A stretch of DNA of 64,000 bases from UBA5951 sp009936885 (GCA_937996625.1 CALKVA010000016.1:1-64000), one strand, 5' to 3'. Counted from the stretch's first letter, positions 34,261-44,300 are shown. Made by a program: numbers and translations. The notes: generated by a model not told the origin, from the sequence alone.

Positions 34261-35706
34261 ATGAATATCGCGCCCGTTTTTTCTATTCTTGGTGTCCTTC
34301 TTACAATTTTATCTGCTACCATGCTTATACCAATGCTGGTTGATATCTCATTGGGATACCAAAACTGGTTCGGGTTTGCATCTGCTGCTTTAATATCCTG
34401 CTTTGTGGGGATATCTCTTTGGTTAACCAACCGAAGCAAGCAAGAGCTGAATTTGGGCCTTAAAGAAGCGTTCCTGCTCACAAATTCTGCTTGGGTATTA
34501 TCTGGTATATTTGGAGCACTGCCATTTCTTTTTTCTGATTTGAGGCTTAGCTTTACCGATGCGCTGTTTGAGTCTATTTCAGGCATTACCACAACTGGCT
34601 CCACCATTCTAACAACCATTGAATTAGCATCACCTGGCATTATTCTATGGCGGGCATTGCTTCAATGGCTTGGCGGAATAGGTATCATCGTTATGGCTTT
34701 GGCTATTTTGCCTATTTTATCTATTGGCGGAATGCAGCTATTCAAAACGGAAACATATGAGGCAAGTGACAATGCGATACCGCGCGCACGGCAGTTGGCA
34801 GGCGGTATTTTTGGCGTATATGCGAGCCTGACTTTAATATGGACAGCAATGCTTTGGCTTGCTGGAATGAGTGAGTTTGATGCTTTAATACATTCTATGA
34901 CAACATTGGCAACTGGGGGATATTCGTCTAAAACAGCATCCATTGGAGCGTTTGATTCAGTTATTATCGAGCTTATCATAATCTTTGGGATGATAGCTGG
35001 AAGTTTGCCCTTTGCGCATTATCTTGCAATTACCAGAGGTGGTTGGCGTGCCCTGATAAACGATCCGCAGGTAAGATGGTTTCTTGTTCTAACTATTCTT
35101 GTTGTAATTCTAATTACAGTTGATCTTGGCAGAACAGGTAATAGTTGGCTTAATTCAATCCGCCTTGCGAGCTTTAATGCTGTTTCTGTCATTACTGGCA
35201 CTGGATATGGTACAGCTAATTTTGCTTTATGGGGCGGGTTTTCTACTACCATGTTGTTAATCACGATGTTTATGGGTGGATGCGCTGGCTCTACCACTTG
35301 CGGAATTAAAATGTTCCGTCTTCAGGTTTTAATAAGTACCATTAAAGTTCAAATTGTCAGACTTCTGAGGCCACATGGGGTGGTTCTCGCCTATTATAAT
35401 AAAAAACCAGTTCCAGAATCTGTGATGGATGCAGTTATGGGCTTCTTTTATTTGTATATACTTTGTTTTGTATTTTTGTCACTATTTCTAGCTTTTACAG
35501 GACTGGATTTTACCACAGCGTTTTCAGGCGCAGCGACTGCCATCTCAAATGTTGGCCCAGGTCTGGGGGGCGTAATAGGACCAAATGGAAGCTTTAATCC
35601 GCTTCCTGATATGGCTAAATGGGCGATGTGTTTTGGCATGTTACTTGGACGTTTAGAACTTTTTACCGTTTTAGTTATGCTAAACCCACTTTTCTGGCGC
35701 AATTAG
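34261..35706 (+). CDS. trkH: Trk potassium uptake protein TrkH
   Basis: Membrane channel subunit of the Trk K+ uptake system, which pairs with cytoplasmic TrkA (not in the window). The 481 residues have about ten hydrophobic segments. The four filter-loop repeats are recognisable: SGITTTGSTI, TLATGGYSS, SVITGTGYGTANF and AISNVGPGLG. GCAGSTTCGIKMFR between repeats is typical of TrkH. The stop is 12 nt from that of the convergent lipoprotein. Confidence 0.95.
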   Translation: MNIAPVFSILGVLLTILSATMLIPMLVDISLGYQNWFGFASAALISCFVGISLWLTNRSKQELNLGLKEAFLLTNSAWVLSGIFGALPFLFSDLRLSFTDALFESISGITTTGSTILTTIELASPGIILWRALLQWLGGIGIIVMALAILPILSIGGMQLFKTETYEASDNAIPRARQLAGGIFGVYASLTLIWTAMLWLAGMSEFDALIHSMTTLATGGYSSKTASIGAFDSVIIELIIIFGMIAGSLPFAHYLAITRGGWRALINDPQVRWFLVLTILVVILITVDLGRTGNSWLNSIRLASFNAVSVITGTGYGTANFALWGGFSTTMLLITMFMGGCAGSTTCGIKMFRLQVLISTIKVQIVRLLRPHGVVLAYYNKKPVPESVMDAVMGFFYLYILCFVFLSLFLAFTGLDFTTAFSGAATAISNVGPGLGGVIGPNGSFNPLPDMAKWAMCFGMLLGRLELFTVLVMLNPLFWRN

Positions 35707-35718
35707 TTTTAAGAAACT

Positions 35719-36300
35719 TCAACGAAGTATCATTCCGTTAAGGTTTTCAATTTCTGACCTGAATTTTCTATCAAATCCCGCAAGCGCTGATAAAATAGTC
35801 TCATGAACAGCAACATCAAATTCTAACGCAGTAGATGATTCTGGGACAGTTGTAGAACTGATAGCACGCGCATCAAGGAAACCAGTCTGGCCAGTAACAG
35901 GTTGTAACCACATGATCTGACCTGCCAATTCAACTTCTATTTTACTCTGCTGATTATCTGTAAACTGCTCTGTAATCTTATCTGCCTGATAAATGTCTGT
36001 GATGACGATAGATGCCTTTCTTATATCTAGTGTCACCTCGCCAGACGAGCCCGCAGGCATCAATGTATTACCTGCCCAATCTGTTAAAATTGAGGATGGG
36101 TTCGGCGATATTAAATGCTCATAAAAGGGCTCTTCTCCGGGCATTTTCCAATTTTGAATAATAACGAGTTTTCTAGCGTTAATGGACAGCGGGACATAAT
36201 CTGACGGCTGAAACGCTGTCACTTGAGGTTCGTTGTAAATCTTCTGACTACAGGCAGAGAAAAACAGAAAAATTGATATAATGATAATGCTCAGACGCAT
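35719..36300 (-). CDS. Lipoprotein of unknown function
   Basis: 193 residues with a lipoprotein signal: MRLSIIIISIFLFFSAC, Cys17 expected to be lipidated. The mature part has a beta-rich look (LSINARKLVIIQNW, SGEVTLDIRKASIVI, SKIEVELAGQIMWL) and an alternating FDRKFRSEIENLN C-terminal helix. I do not recognise the family; it somewhat resembles envelope-complex auxiliary lipoproteins, but no assignment is justified. It lies about 110 nt downstream of hslO on the same strand and may be the last gene of the argD-argF-hslO operon. Confidence 0.75.
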   Translation of the reverse strand: MRLSIIIISIFLFFSACSQKIYNEPQVTAFQPSDYVPLSINARKLVIIQNWKMPGEEPFYEHLISPNPSSILTDWAGNTLMPAGSSGEVTLDIRKASIVITDIYQADKITEQFTDNQQSKIEVELAGQIMWLQPVTGQTGFLDARAISSTTVPESSTALEFDVAVHETILSALAGFDRKFRSEIENLNGMILR

Positions 36301-36409
36301 TTAATTTCTCCTTATTATGTCAAATATTCGATTTGAAAAAAATGACGTTGTAATCCTAAGCTTATTACAGATTAGATTCAATGCACAATTCTCTTGTTAA
36401 GAATTATGT

Positions 36410-37372
36410 TTAATGGGTTTTTAAGTCAGCAGAGAAAACACGTCTTTTTTTACAAAATTCACAATCAACCACCAATTCACCATTTTCATCTACTAAATTT
36501 GGTAGCTCATCCTTGTTAATAGATCGAAGCATTATTTCTACTTTATCATTGCTACAACGACATTTATCTATAATGGCACGCGGTGGTTGAATATATACAC
36601 CAAGCTCGTGAAATAATCTAAATAGAAGCGTTTCAAGCTCTAATTTTGGATTAAGCAATTCTTCCGAAGCAACAGACTGAGCAAATATATTAGCCTCCTG
36701 CCAAAACGCTTTCTCATGAGAAAGCAGCCCATCTTCTGACCCACCCCCATCTGCGATTTTTTGGATCATAAGCGTTGCTGCAACCCAAAATCCATCTCGC
36801 TTTTCTGTCATTGTGATAAATTGTGTGTGCACTTGTTCAGAATTCTTGAACCAAGAAATTACAGCATCAGAAACTGTCTTGCCAGATAGATCAACAATAC
36901 CTTGATAGCGCTGATTAGGCCCGTTCGGCTCAATGGTAAAGGCCATATATCCGTCTCCCATAAGCAATGGCAGCGTGGTTTCTTGTGATAGCGGCATTGT
37001 CTCAAGAGTTTGAGCCTCTAATGCTGCATAGGCTCTCATATGTCCATTACTAGAAACATCACAGAATAAGGTTTTTAACGGGCCTTGCCCTTTTGCCTGT
37101 AATGTAATCACGCCATCAAGCTTAAAAGTGGTCGACAAACAGGACGTAACCACCATTGCTTCTGCCAAAATCGAGTTAACAGAATCTGGATAATTATGTC
37201 TGCCCAGAATATCGGTAACCGGCTTTACCAAGCGGCAAATTCTACCTCTTATTTTTGGCGTCTTATTAATTGGGCTTCCTGTTAAATAAAACGGCACAAC
37301 AAAGCTGTTTGACGGTAAGTCTGAAAGCAGCGTTGTTGTTTTTAAAAAACCCGTATCGTTAGAAAATTCCAT
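36410..37372 (-). CDS. hslO: Redox-regulated chaperone Hsp33
   Basis: Holdase that is switched on by oxidation of its zinc-bound cysteines. The 320-residue protein has the N-terminal Hsp33 core (GRICRLVKPVTDILGRHNYPDSVNSILAEA). The C-terminal zinc site is KCRCSND (CxC) and DCEFCKKR (CxxC), complete in all four cysteines, so the redox switch should work. It follows argF by 45 nt; argF-hslO adjacency is conserved in many Alphaproteobacteria. Confidence 0.95.
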   Translation of the reverse strand: MEFSNDTGFLKTTTLLSDLPSNSFVVPFYLTGSPINKTPKIRGRICRLVKPVTDILGRHNYPDSVNSILAEAMVVTSCLSTTFKLDGVITLQAKGQGPLKTLFCDVSSNGHMRAYAALEAQTLETMPLSQETTLPLLMGDGYMAFTIEPNGPNQRYQGIVDLSGKTVSDAVISWFKNSEQVHTQFITMTEKRDGFWVAATLMIQKIADGGGSEDGLLSHEKAFWQEANIFAQSVASEELLNPKLELETLLFRLFHELGVYIQPPRAIIDKCRCSNDKVEIMLRSINKDELPNLVDENGELVVDCEFCKKRRVFSADLKTH

Positions 37373-37417
37373 TTATGTATGCCATCGATATAATTACATA
37401 ATTTTGAAGTCTCAGGC

Positions 37418-38323
37418 TTAAATGATAGTGTCGCCAAACAAATAGCACAAAATCGCTTTTTGGGCATAAAGTCTATTTTCTGCTTCGTCAAATACCCTGC
37501 TCCTAGAGCCATCAATTACTTCCGCTGTGACCTCATTACCCCTGATAGCGGGAAGACAATGCAAAAAAATGGCTTTGTCATCAGCGCATTTTAGCACCTC
37601 TTTATTTACTTGATAGGGTTTGAGGTCCTGCAATCTTGTTCCTGCCTCATCCCCCATCGATATCCATACATCGGTTACGAGAACATTTGCGTTAGCCGCT
37701 GCTTCCAGACTATTTTCATAAAAGCTAATCTGTGCGCCTAAATCAAGCGCCTTATCAATAACCGACTTGTCAGGGCGATATCCATTTGGAGAAGCGATTT
37801 GCAAGGAAAATGGAAATTTGACAGCTGCATCAATCCAGCTGTTCAAGACATTGTTTGAATCCCCAAACCAAGCAATTTTAAGACCGTCTATAGAATCAAA
37901 TTCTTCTTCTATTGTCATAATATCTGCCATTATCTGACAGGGGTGCGACAGATTAGTCAGACCATTAATCACAGGGATATCTGCATTTTCTGTTAGCTGA
38001 AGAACCGTCTCATGAGATAGGGCACGTATCATCACTGCATCCACATATCTGGACAATACCTGTGCGGTATCCCCAATCGTCTCACCCCGTGATAGTTGCA
38101 TATCGCTGGAGTTTAGCACAAGAGGCGTGCCGCCAAGCTGTTTAATACCGACCTCAAATGAAATTCGGGTTCGTGTTGAGCTCTTCTCAAAAATCATTGC
38201 TATGGTTTTGCCTAGCAGGGGTGTTGGCGATATCGCGCCTGATTTCATCTTATGTGCTAATAGAAGGATATCTCTTAACGCTGCACTACTGTAATCTGCA
38301 ATATCAATAAAATTCGCCGACAT
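37418..38323 (-). CDS. argF: Ornithine carbamoyltransferase ArgF
   Basis: Forms citrulline from ornithine and carbamoyl phosphate. The carbamoyl-phosphate motif SSTRTR is at about 48-53. HPCQIMAD, the ornithine-binding SMGDE and the HCLPA motif near the C-terminus are all present. The 301 residues are normal. It lies 29 nt after argD in the same direction, an argD-argF pair common in Alphaproteobacteria. Confidence 0.96.
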   Translation of the reverse strand: MSANFIDIADYSSAALRDILLLAHKMKSGAISPTPLLGKTIAMIFEKSSTRTRISFEVGIKQLGGTPLVLNSSDMQLSRGETIGDTAQVLSRYVDAVMIRALSHETVLQLTENADIPVINGLTNLSHPCQIMADIMTIEEEFDSIDGLKIAWFGDSNNVLNSWIDAAVKFPFSLQIASPNGYRPDKSVIDKALDLGAQISFYENSLEAAANANVLVTDVWISMGDEAGTRLQDLKPYQVNKEVLKCADDKAIFLHCLPAIRGNEVTAEVIDGSRSRVFDEAENRLYAQKAILCYLFGDTII

Positions 38324-38352
38324 AATATATGTCCTTTAATTAATTCATTTAA

Positions 38353-39558
38353 TTATTTTTGGTTGCTAACTTCCGATAAGCAGGCGGTCAAAGCATCACA
38401 TAATATATCTACCTCTGAATGTGTTATAATTAGGGGTGGTAATATGCGAAGTGTGTTTAATCCTGCTGGTACGGTTAAAACCATTTTAGCTCTTAACATG
38501 GCGCTTAATTCTGCTGCGGGGAGACGCTCATTCAAACCAATGCCGCGCAAGAGCCCAAGACCTTTAATTTCATTGATAGGCTTTGGATAGGTTCCAGCTA
38601 TTTCGGTTAAGCGGGATAAAAGGTAAGCTGATATTTGCTGGACATGATGCATGAAACCATCTTCCTCCAGCACATCAAGCACTGAATTTGCAACAGCCAT
38701 GGCAAGCGGGTTTCCGCCAAAGGTAGAGCCGTGGCTACCCGGCCCCATGGCTAAGCCTATATCCTCTCTAGCAATAACTGCCCCAACTGGTATTCCGCCA
38801 CCAAGCCCCTTAGCAAGTGCAACAATATCAGGCTGAATACCAGATTGCTGATATGCAAAAAGAGACCCTGTTCTGCCCATCCCTGTTTGAACTTCATCGG
38901 CAATTACAAGCGCCCCAAACTCATCAGCAGCATCTCGCAGCCCTTGCAAATATCCATCTGGAGCTGCGTTTGCACCTCCTTCTCCTTGCACGGGCTCTAT
39001 CATAATTGCGGCTATTGACTGATTCATAGCATTTCTAAGCTCGTTTAAATTACCAAAAGCAACATGTTCAAAACCAGCAACGCTTGGGCCAAACCCTTCA
39101 CGATAGGCAGGGTTTGATGTAGCAGAAAGCATACCTAACGTGCGCCCATGAAATGCGCCGCCAGCACATAATATGGTGGATTTTTCTGGTTTGTTCTGAC
39201 GATACTGAAACCGACGTGCCATTTTAACAGATGCTTCATTTGCCTCTGCACCAGAGTTGCAGAAAAACACATGGTCAAGGCTGCAAGCTTGTGCAAGACG
39301 ATAGGCAAGCCGCTCCTGTTCTGGAATCCGGTAAAGATTTGAAGTATGCCAAAGAGTCTTTGCCTGATAATTAAGTGTTTCAACCAATTTTGGGTGACAA
39401 TGCCCTAAGGTGTTAACCGCAATTCCAGATGCACAATCCAGAAAATGTGTGTCATCATCTGTTATCAGATAACACCCCTCACCTTTAACAAAACTCAAAT
39501 CGATTCTGCCATATGTTGGCATGGTAGCTGCTTGATATTCAGAATTTAGAGTTTTCAT
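38353..39558 (-). CDS. argD: Acetylornithine aminotransferase ArgD
   Basis: PLP-dependent class III aminotransferase converting N-acetylglutamate semialdehyde to N-acetylornithine; such enzymes may also act in lysine synthesis (DapC). 401 residues. The visible landmarks are FCNSGAEANEASVKMAR, AFHGRTLGMLSAT, the IADEVQTGMGRTG stretch and the PLP lysine in ALAKGLGGGIPVG. It heads the leftward argD-argF-hslO run, and a hairpin lies in its leader. Confidence 0.95.
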   Translation of the reverse strand: MKTLNSEYQAATMPTYGRIDLSFVKGEGCYLITDDDTHFLDCASGIAVNTLGHCHPKLVETLNYQAKTLWHTSNLYRIPEQERLAYRLAQACSLDHVFFCNSGAEANEASVKMARRFQYRQNKPEKSTILCAGGAFHGRTLGMLSATSNPAYREGFGPSVAGFEHVAFGNLNELRNAMNQSIAAIMIEPVQGEGGANAAPDGYLQGLRDAADEFGALVIADEVQTGMGRTGSLFAYQQSGIQPDIVALAKGLGGGIPVGAVIAREDIGLAMGPGSHGSTFGGNPLAMAVANSVLDVLEEDGFMHHVQQISAYLLSRLTEIAGTYPKPINEIKGLGLLRGIGLNERLPAAELSAMLRAKMVLTVPAGLNTLRILPPLIITHSEVDILCDALTACLSEVSNQK

Positions 39559-39620
39559 GAAAAACGATTCCTAAATCAAAAATCAGTCCTTGATTCCATT
39601 TGGATAAAGGCCCTTCAAAT

Positions 39621-39639
39621 ACTTGGTGAAAAACCAAGT
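39621..39639 (-). promoter_or_regulatory. Perfect hairpin in the argD leader
   Basis: ACTTGGT and ACCAAGT form a perfect 7-bp stem with a 5-nt loop, 63-81 nt before the argD ATG. A TATAAT hexamer (minus strand, near 39647-39652) lies just upstream, so the hairpin would be at or near the 5' end of the transcript. No T-run follows. It could be an operator or an mRNA-stabilising structure. Confidence 0.4.
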
Positions 39640-39689
39640 TGTATGACGTATTATAAACTAATATGTCAAGCAATCATTGCAAAAACAGC

Positions 39690-40802
39690 TTATTTAAAAT
39701 GCTTCGCCAACTTTAATCCCTGAGCTTGATAATTAGATGCAGACGGCATCTGACCATACAAGCTTTCAGGTGTTTGCGACATAGGCTCATAAACTAAACG
39801 ACAGACTATCTGATCCTGCTCGACCAAAAACGGTACATCATGCGAACGCACCTCCAGTACAGCTCTGGTTTTTCCAGCGCCAACAGACCCCATTCCAAAC
39901 CCAGGATCAAAAAAGCCAGCATAATGCGCTCTAAATTCGCCTACTTTTGTATCATAAGCGCGCATCTCGGCAGCGAAATTCTCTGGCACGCACACAAATT
40001 CTCGGCTTGCTAGAATATAAAACTCGTCCGGATTAAGTACCAGGCCGCCCCCTACCAAATCGGTTGTTGTAACAGCTTCCCAAAAACGGGATTTCTCTAA
40101 CGCTCCAACCTTGTCTAAATCTATAAGGCCAGCATGTTTACGCGCGCGCCAGCCAATAATGCCGTCTTGCAATTCGCTGCGCAGATTCACAGACAAACCA
40201 ATGCCATCATTTATAAGCGCAGCATCAGAAAGTTTAGCATCTGAACTTACCAATCCAAAGCGTTGCTGTAGCGAATGTAACTCCCTATCATCAATTGAGA
40301 GCGCGCCTGAGCGAAGACGTAATTGCGATAAGCGTGTTCCGGTGCGAACAAGAACAGAGAACGTGCAAGGTGATATTTCTGCATATAATGGCCCGGAATA
40401 TCCCGCTCCCACTGTTTCAAATTCACATGCATAATCTGTGATTAATCGGGTAAATACGTCCAATCTACCTGTGGAGCTTTTTGGATTAGCCATACCAGAT
40501 AGATTATCTGGAAGATTCAAATTCTCCAGTAGTTTCACAATATAAACACAGCCTTTTTCAAGAACAGCCCCTTTTTGTAAATCCAACTCATGCAACGCAA
40601 ACTTATCAAGCTTATCAGCTACCTTTGACTCTGCACCTGGCAAGAAAGAGGCCTGAATGCGCCATGCTTTAAACCCCAAACGCAAATCCAGACTTGCAGG
40701 TTGTATCTGCTCAGGCAAAAACGGCATCGATGCATCAACAATATTCTGCTTGATAAGGGCGGATAGAGTTTGACTAGGTAAAACACCAGCAGATAAATTC
40801 AT
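39690..40802 (-). CDS. dcd: 2'-deoxycytidine 5'-triphosphate deaminase (long, two-domain form)
   Basis: Deaminates dCTP to dUTP, supplying thymidylate synthesis. The 370-residue protein is about twice the length of E. coli Dcd and matches the alphaproteobacterial long form made of two dUTPase/Dcd folds. The first domain has ASLDLRLG, NPKSSTGRLDVFTRLI and YAEISPCTF; the second repeats the fold with HYAGFFDPGFGMG and VLEVRSHDVPF. It precedes argD by 131 nt on the same strand. Confidence 0.88.
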   Translation of the reverse strand: MNLSAGVLPSQTLSALIKQNIVDASMPFLPEQIQPASLDLRLGFKAWRIQASFLPGAESKVADKLDKFALHELDLQKGAVLEKGCVYIVKLLENLNLPDNLSGMANPKSSTGRLDVFTRLITDYACEFETVGAGYSGPLYAEISPCTFSVLVRTGTRLSQLRLRSGALSIDDRELHSLQQRFGLVSSDAKLSDAALINDGIGLSVNLRSELQDGIIGWRARKHAGLIDLDKVGALEKSRFWEAVTTTDLVGGGLVLNPDEFYILASREFVCVPENFAAEMRAYDTKVGEFRAHYAGFFDPGFGMGSVGAGKTRAVLEVRSHDVPFLVEQDQIVCRLVYEPMSQTPESLYGQMPSASNYQAQGLKLAKHFK

Positions 40803-40832
40803 GTGATGGCTATCCTTTTAGTATGATAAAGC

Positions 40833-41639
40833 TCAGGATTTAAGTTTATATCCAGATTCCAAGACATAATAGCTTATAGCGAATAACGCCACATTTAAAA
40901 CAAATAAAGCAATCAGCCCGCCTAGAATGGGTCCATCATTCATACCTAGAATGCCAAATCGAAACCCATCTATTACCAGGAAAAAAGGATTGAAATTAGC
41001 AAATCTCTCAATCATATCTGGCAATCTTTCAATTGAATAAAACGTACCAGACAGAAAAGATAGCGGCTGAATTATGAAGTTGGTAATCGCTGCGAGGGAG
41101 TCATATTTAGCAGCCCAGATACCAGCTAAAACCCCAATAAGTGACATGGCGCATGAACCAAGTAATAAAAATGCACTAGCAGCTAATATGTTCTGCGGCA
41201 AACCTAGATTCGCAACAAATGATAAAATGGTCATGCTTATTAACCCTACCAGCACACCACGCGTGATACCTCCTAGCGATAATGCCACTAGCAATTCCAA
41301 AGAGCCCATTGGCGGCATTAAAATATCGACAATGTTTCCCTGAACCTTGCCAATCATTATAGATGAGGACGTATTTGCAAATGCATTCTGGAGAACCGCC
41401 ATCATCACCAGTCCCGGCGCTAAGAACTGCATATAGCTTGCACCTTCAAACGGGCTTGCTCTGCCATCCAACGCAAGCGAAAAAACAAGCATAAACAAAA
41501 CAGAAGTTACAATGGGTGCCGCAAGCGTCTGCATAGACACCTTCATAAAACGATATACCTCTTTGCAATATAAGGTATGCATGCCCCGCCAATTGATAAA
41601 ACCAATTTGGACTGGCCTTTTGAGATGTTCAAAATTCAT
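40833..41639 (-). CDS. ABC-2 type transporter permease
   Basis: 268-residue integral membrane protein with six hydrophobic segments after a short cytoplasmic N-terminus. The ABC-2 motif is seen in QPLSFLSGTFYSIERLP and NPFFLVIDGFRFGILG, as in YadH-like and drug/polysaccharide exporter permeases. An internal ATG at residue 20 is an alternative start. No ABC ATPase gene adjoins it (neighbours are dcd and divergent recX), so its ATPase must be encoded elsewhere. The substrate is unknown. Confidence 0.88.
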   Translation of the reverse strand: MNFEHLKRPVQIGFINWRGMHTLYCKEVYRFMKVSMQTLAAPIVTSVLFMLVFSLALDGRASPFEGASYMQFLAPGLVMMAVLQNAFANTSSSIMIGKVQGNIVDILMPPMGSLELLVALSLGGITRGVLVGLISMTILSFVANLGLPQNILAASAFLLLGSCAMSLIGVLAGIWAAKYDSLAAITNFIIQPLSFLSGTFYSIERLPDMIERFANFNPFFLVIDGFRFGILGMNDGPILGGLIALFVLNVALFAISYYVLESGYKLKS

Positions 41640-41715
41640 ATCTTTTCCTACAATTAAAGAATAAAAACTGCAACCTAACTTTACAAAACAAGGCGGACGG
41701 TTTTAAATCAGCCCT

Positions 41716-42279
41716 ATGATTAATGCAAATAAGAATACTAAAACAGCTCGCGACGAAGCCCCATCCACCTCTCGGAGCGTTAGTCTGAAAAGACTTAAAA
41801 ACAAAGCAGCACATTATCTAGGTCGATATGCCAGTACTGAGAGAAAACTCAACCAAGTTCTCATAAAGTTTATCAAAAGAAAATGGCCTGAGATTTCAAT
41901 TGATAATGCAAAAGATGAAATTCAAGAAACGGTAAATTGGTGCCGAGAGTATGGATTTGTAAATGATGCTGGCTACGCATTAATGAAGATAAAGTCTGGC
42001 CGAGCAAAAGGCTACTCAGCCAAGCAAATAAAACAAAAACTGGCGCAAGCTGGAATATCTTCACAACAAGTATTAGCAGCTTTTAGGGAGGTTGAAGACA
42101 CCAGCGATACAGAGTTCCAAGCCGCATTAACGATGGCACGAAAAAAGCGGATTGGACCATATGCCCGCGCACCCATAATCGATCATAAAGAGCGTACACG
42201 CCAGATGGCGCGCCTTGCTAGAGCAGGTTACAGTTACGAAATCTGCAAAAATGTGTTTGACTATTTGGGTGAACCATAA
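41716..42279 (+). CDS. recX: RecX family regulatory protein
   Basis: RecX inhibits or modulates RecA filaments. The 187-residue protein shows the three-helix repeats typical of the family: HYLGRYASTERKLNQVLIKFI, NWCREYGFVNDAGYALMKIKSGRAKGYSAKQIKQKL and RQMARLARAGYSYEICKNVFDYL. The highly charged N-terminus is alphaproteobacterial. recA is not in the window. It is divergent from the ABC-2 permease and 75 nt upstream of acs. Confidence 0.85.
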   Translation: MINANKNTKTARDEAPSTSRSVSLKRLKNKAAHYLGRYASTERKLNQVLIKFIKRKWPEISIDNAKDEIQETVNWCREYGFVNDAGYALMKIKSGRAKGYSAKQIKQKLAQAGISSQQVLAAFREVEDTSDTEFQAALTMARKKRIGPYARAPIIDHKERTRQMARLARAGYSYEICKNVFDYLGEP

Positions 42280-42354
42280 GCAAACTTATGGTTAAAAAAT
42301 TCAAAGAAGACTTAATTTAAAAACTAATATGCCTTGGGGAGGTATTTGACTATC

Positions 42355-44295
42355 ATGAGTGATGAACTAATTTTCGAGCCATCTGAAGAACTTCAAAAAT
42401 CAGCCCATATATCTAAGTCCGATTATGAACGACTATATAGCCAATCTGTCTCGCGGCCTGAGCATTTCTGGGCAGAACAGGGGATGCGCATAGATTGGAT
42501 AAAACCGTATAGTATCATCTCAGACTGCTCTTATAATGCCCCTGGTGTATCTATTAAATGGTATGAGGATGGAACGCTAAATGCCTCTGTCAATTGTTTG
42601 GACCGACATTTACAAACTAAAGCCGATCAGACTGCTATTATTTGGGAGGGGGATGATCCCTCCCAGTCCAAGCATATTTCTTACCAAGAGCTATATGAAG
42701 ATGTTTGTAGATTCTCCAATGTATTAAAGTCAAATAATGTAAAAAAAGGAGACCGGGTCACACTATATTTGCCAATGATACCTGAAGCAGCTGTTGCCAT
42801 GCTGGCGTGTGCAAGAATTGGCGCAGTTCATTCCGTGGTATTTGGGGGGTTCTCTCCAGATGCGCTGGCAGGCAGGATTATCGACTGTGATTCAACATGC
42901 ATTATTACCTCTGATGAGGGTGTGCGAGGCGGCAAGTCGATACCTCTTAAGCAGAATGTGGATGATGCGCTTAAGAGTTGTCCAAACTGCACCACTTCTA
43001 TTGTTATTAGAAGAACTGGCGGCTCCATCGAATGGAATAATGAGAGAGATATTTGGTACCATGAAGCGATGCAGGCAGCAGCATCCACATGTCCAGCTGA
43101 GGAGATGTTAGCAGAAGATCCCCTGTTCATTTTATATACCTCTGGGTCTACTGGAAAACCAAAAGGGGTGTTGCATACAACCGGTGGCTATATGGTTTAT
43201 GCCTCTATCACCCACCAATATGTCTTTGACTACCAAGAAGGGGATGTATATTGGTGCACAGCCGATGTGGGCTGGGTAACTGGACATAGCTACATATTAT
43301 ATGGGCCACTTGCTAATGGAGCGAAAACCTTGATGTTTGAAGGTGTGCCTACCTATCCTGATAGCGGCAGATTCTGGCAGGTTGTTGAAAAACACAAAGT
43401 ATCTATATTTTATACTGCCCCAACCGCTATAAGAGCGCTGATGCGTGATGGGGATGCGCCTGTTAAAAAACATGACCGCTCGTCCTTGCGATTGCTAGGC
43501 AGCGTTGGCGAGCCTATAAACCCAGAGGCGTGGATGTGGTACCATAAGGTTGTCGGGGATGAGAGATGCCCCATTGTAGATACTTGGTGGCAAACGGAGA
43601 CTGGCGGGATTCTCATCACACCATTACCAGGCGCAATCGCTACAAAACCAGGTTCTGCGACTAAACCTTTTTTTGGAATTCAGCCTGTTATTGTTGATAC
43701 AGATAACAAGGAGCTTGAAGGGGTAGCTGAGGGAAATTTATGTATTAACCAAAGCTGGCCTGGACAAATGAGAACGGTTTATGGCGATCACAAACGATTC
43801 GTTGAAACGTATTTTTCAACCTTTGAAGGACGTTACTTTACCGGTGATGGCGCTAGGCGAGATAGCGACGGATATTTTTGGATAACAGGCCGTGTGGATG
43901 ATGTGCTAAATGTATCAGGACATCGTATGGGAACTGCCGAAGTAGAATCTGCACTTGTGTCTCATGAAAGCGTTGCGGAGTCTGCGGTTGTTGGCTATCC
44001 ACATGACGTAAAAGGACAAGGTATCTACGCGTATGTAACGCTAGTGGCTGGGCTGGAACCTGACTTGGAACTCGAAAAGTCACTTAAGCTTTGGGTTAGA
44101 AAGGAAATTGGTGCTATTGCTGCCCCTGATCTTATCCAATTCTCACCTGCACTTCCAAAGACAAGGTCTGGCAAAATCATGCGACGCATTCTGCGTAAAA
44201 TTGCCGCTAATGATTATGCTGATCTGGGCGATACATCCACACTTGCGGACCCTTCTGTTGTCAAAGAGCTAATCGGTAAGAGAAAAAATAGATAA
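42355..44295 (+). CDS. acs: Acetyl-coenzyme A synthetase
   Basis: Activates acetate to acetyl-CoA through acetyl-adenylate. From the ATG at 42355 it has 646 residues, close to the usual 650. GGGGAGG lies 12 nt upstream, and in-frame TTG 42346 is a possible alternative start nearer to it. The AMP-binding signature YTSGSTGKPKG is at about 261-271, with DTWWQTETGG and GHRMGTAEVESALV later. The C-terminal TRSGKIMRRILRK holds the lysine (about 606) that is acetylated in related enzymes. It gives the cell a route for using acetate. Confidence 0.96.
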   Translation: MSDELIFEPSEELQKSAHISKSDYERLYSQSVSRPEHFWAEQGMRIDWIKPYSIISDCSYNAPGVSIKWYEDGTLNASVNCLDRHLQTKADQTAIIWEGDDPSQSKHISYQELYEDVCRFSNVLKSNNVKKGDRVTLYLPMIPEAAVAMLACARIGAVHSVVFGGFSPDALAGRIIDCDSTCIITSDEGVRGGKSIPLKQNVDDALKSCPNCTTSIVIRRTGGSIEWNNERDIWYHEAMQAAASTCPAEEMLAEDPLFILYTSGSTGKPKGVLHTTGGYMVYASITHQYVFDYQEGDVYWCTADVGWVTGHSYILYGPLANGAKTLMFEGVPTYPDSGRFWQVVEKHKVSIFYTAPTAIRALMRDGDAPVKKHDRSSLRLLGSVGEPINPEAWMWYHKVVGDERCPIVDTWWQTETGGILITPLPGAIATKPGSATKPFFGIQPVIVDTDNKELEGVAEGNLCINQSWPGQMRTVYGDHKRFVETYFSTFEGRYFTGDGARRDSDGYFWITGRVDDVLNVSGHRMGTAEVESALVSHESVAESAVVGYPHDVKGQGIYAYVTLVAGLEPDLELEKSLKLWVRKEIGAIAAPDLIQFSPALPKTRSGKIMRRILRKIAANDYADLGDTSTLADPSVVKELIGKRKNR

Positions 44296-44300
44296 GCTAG

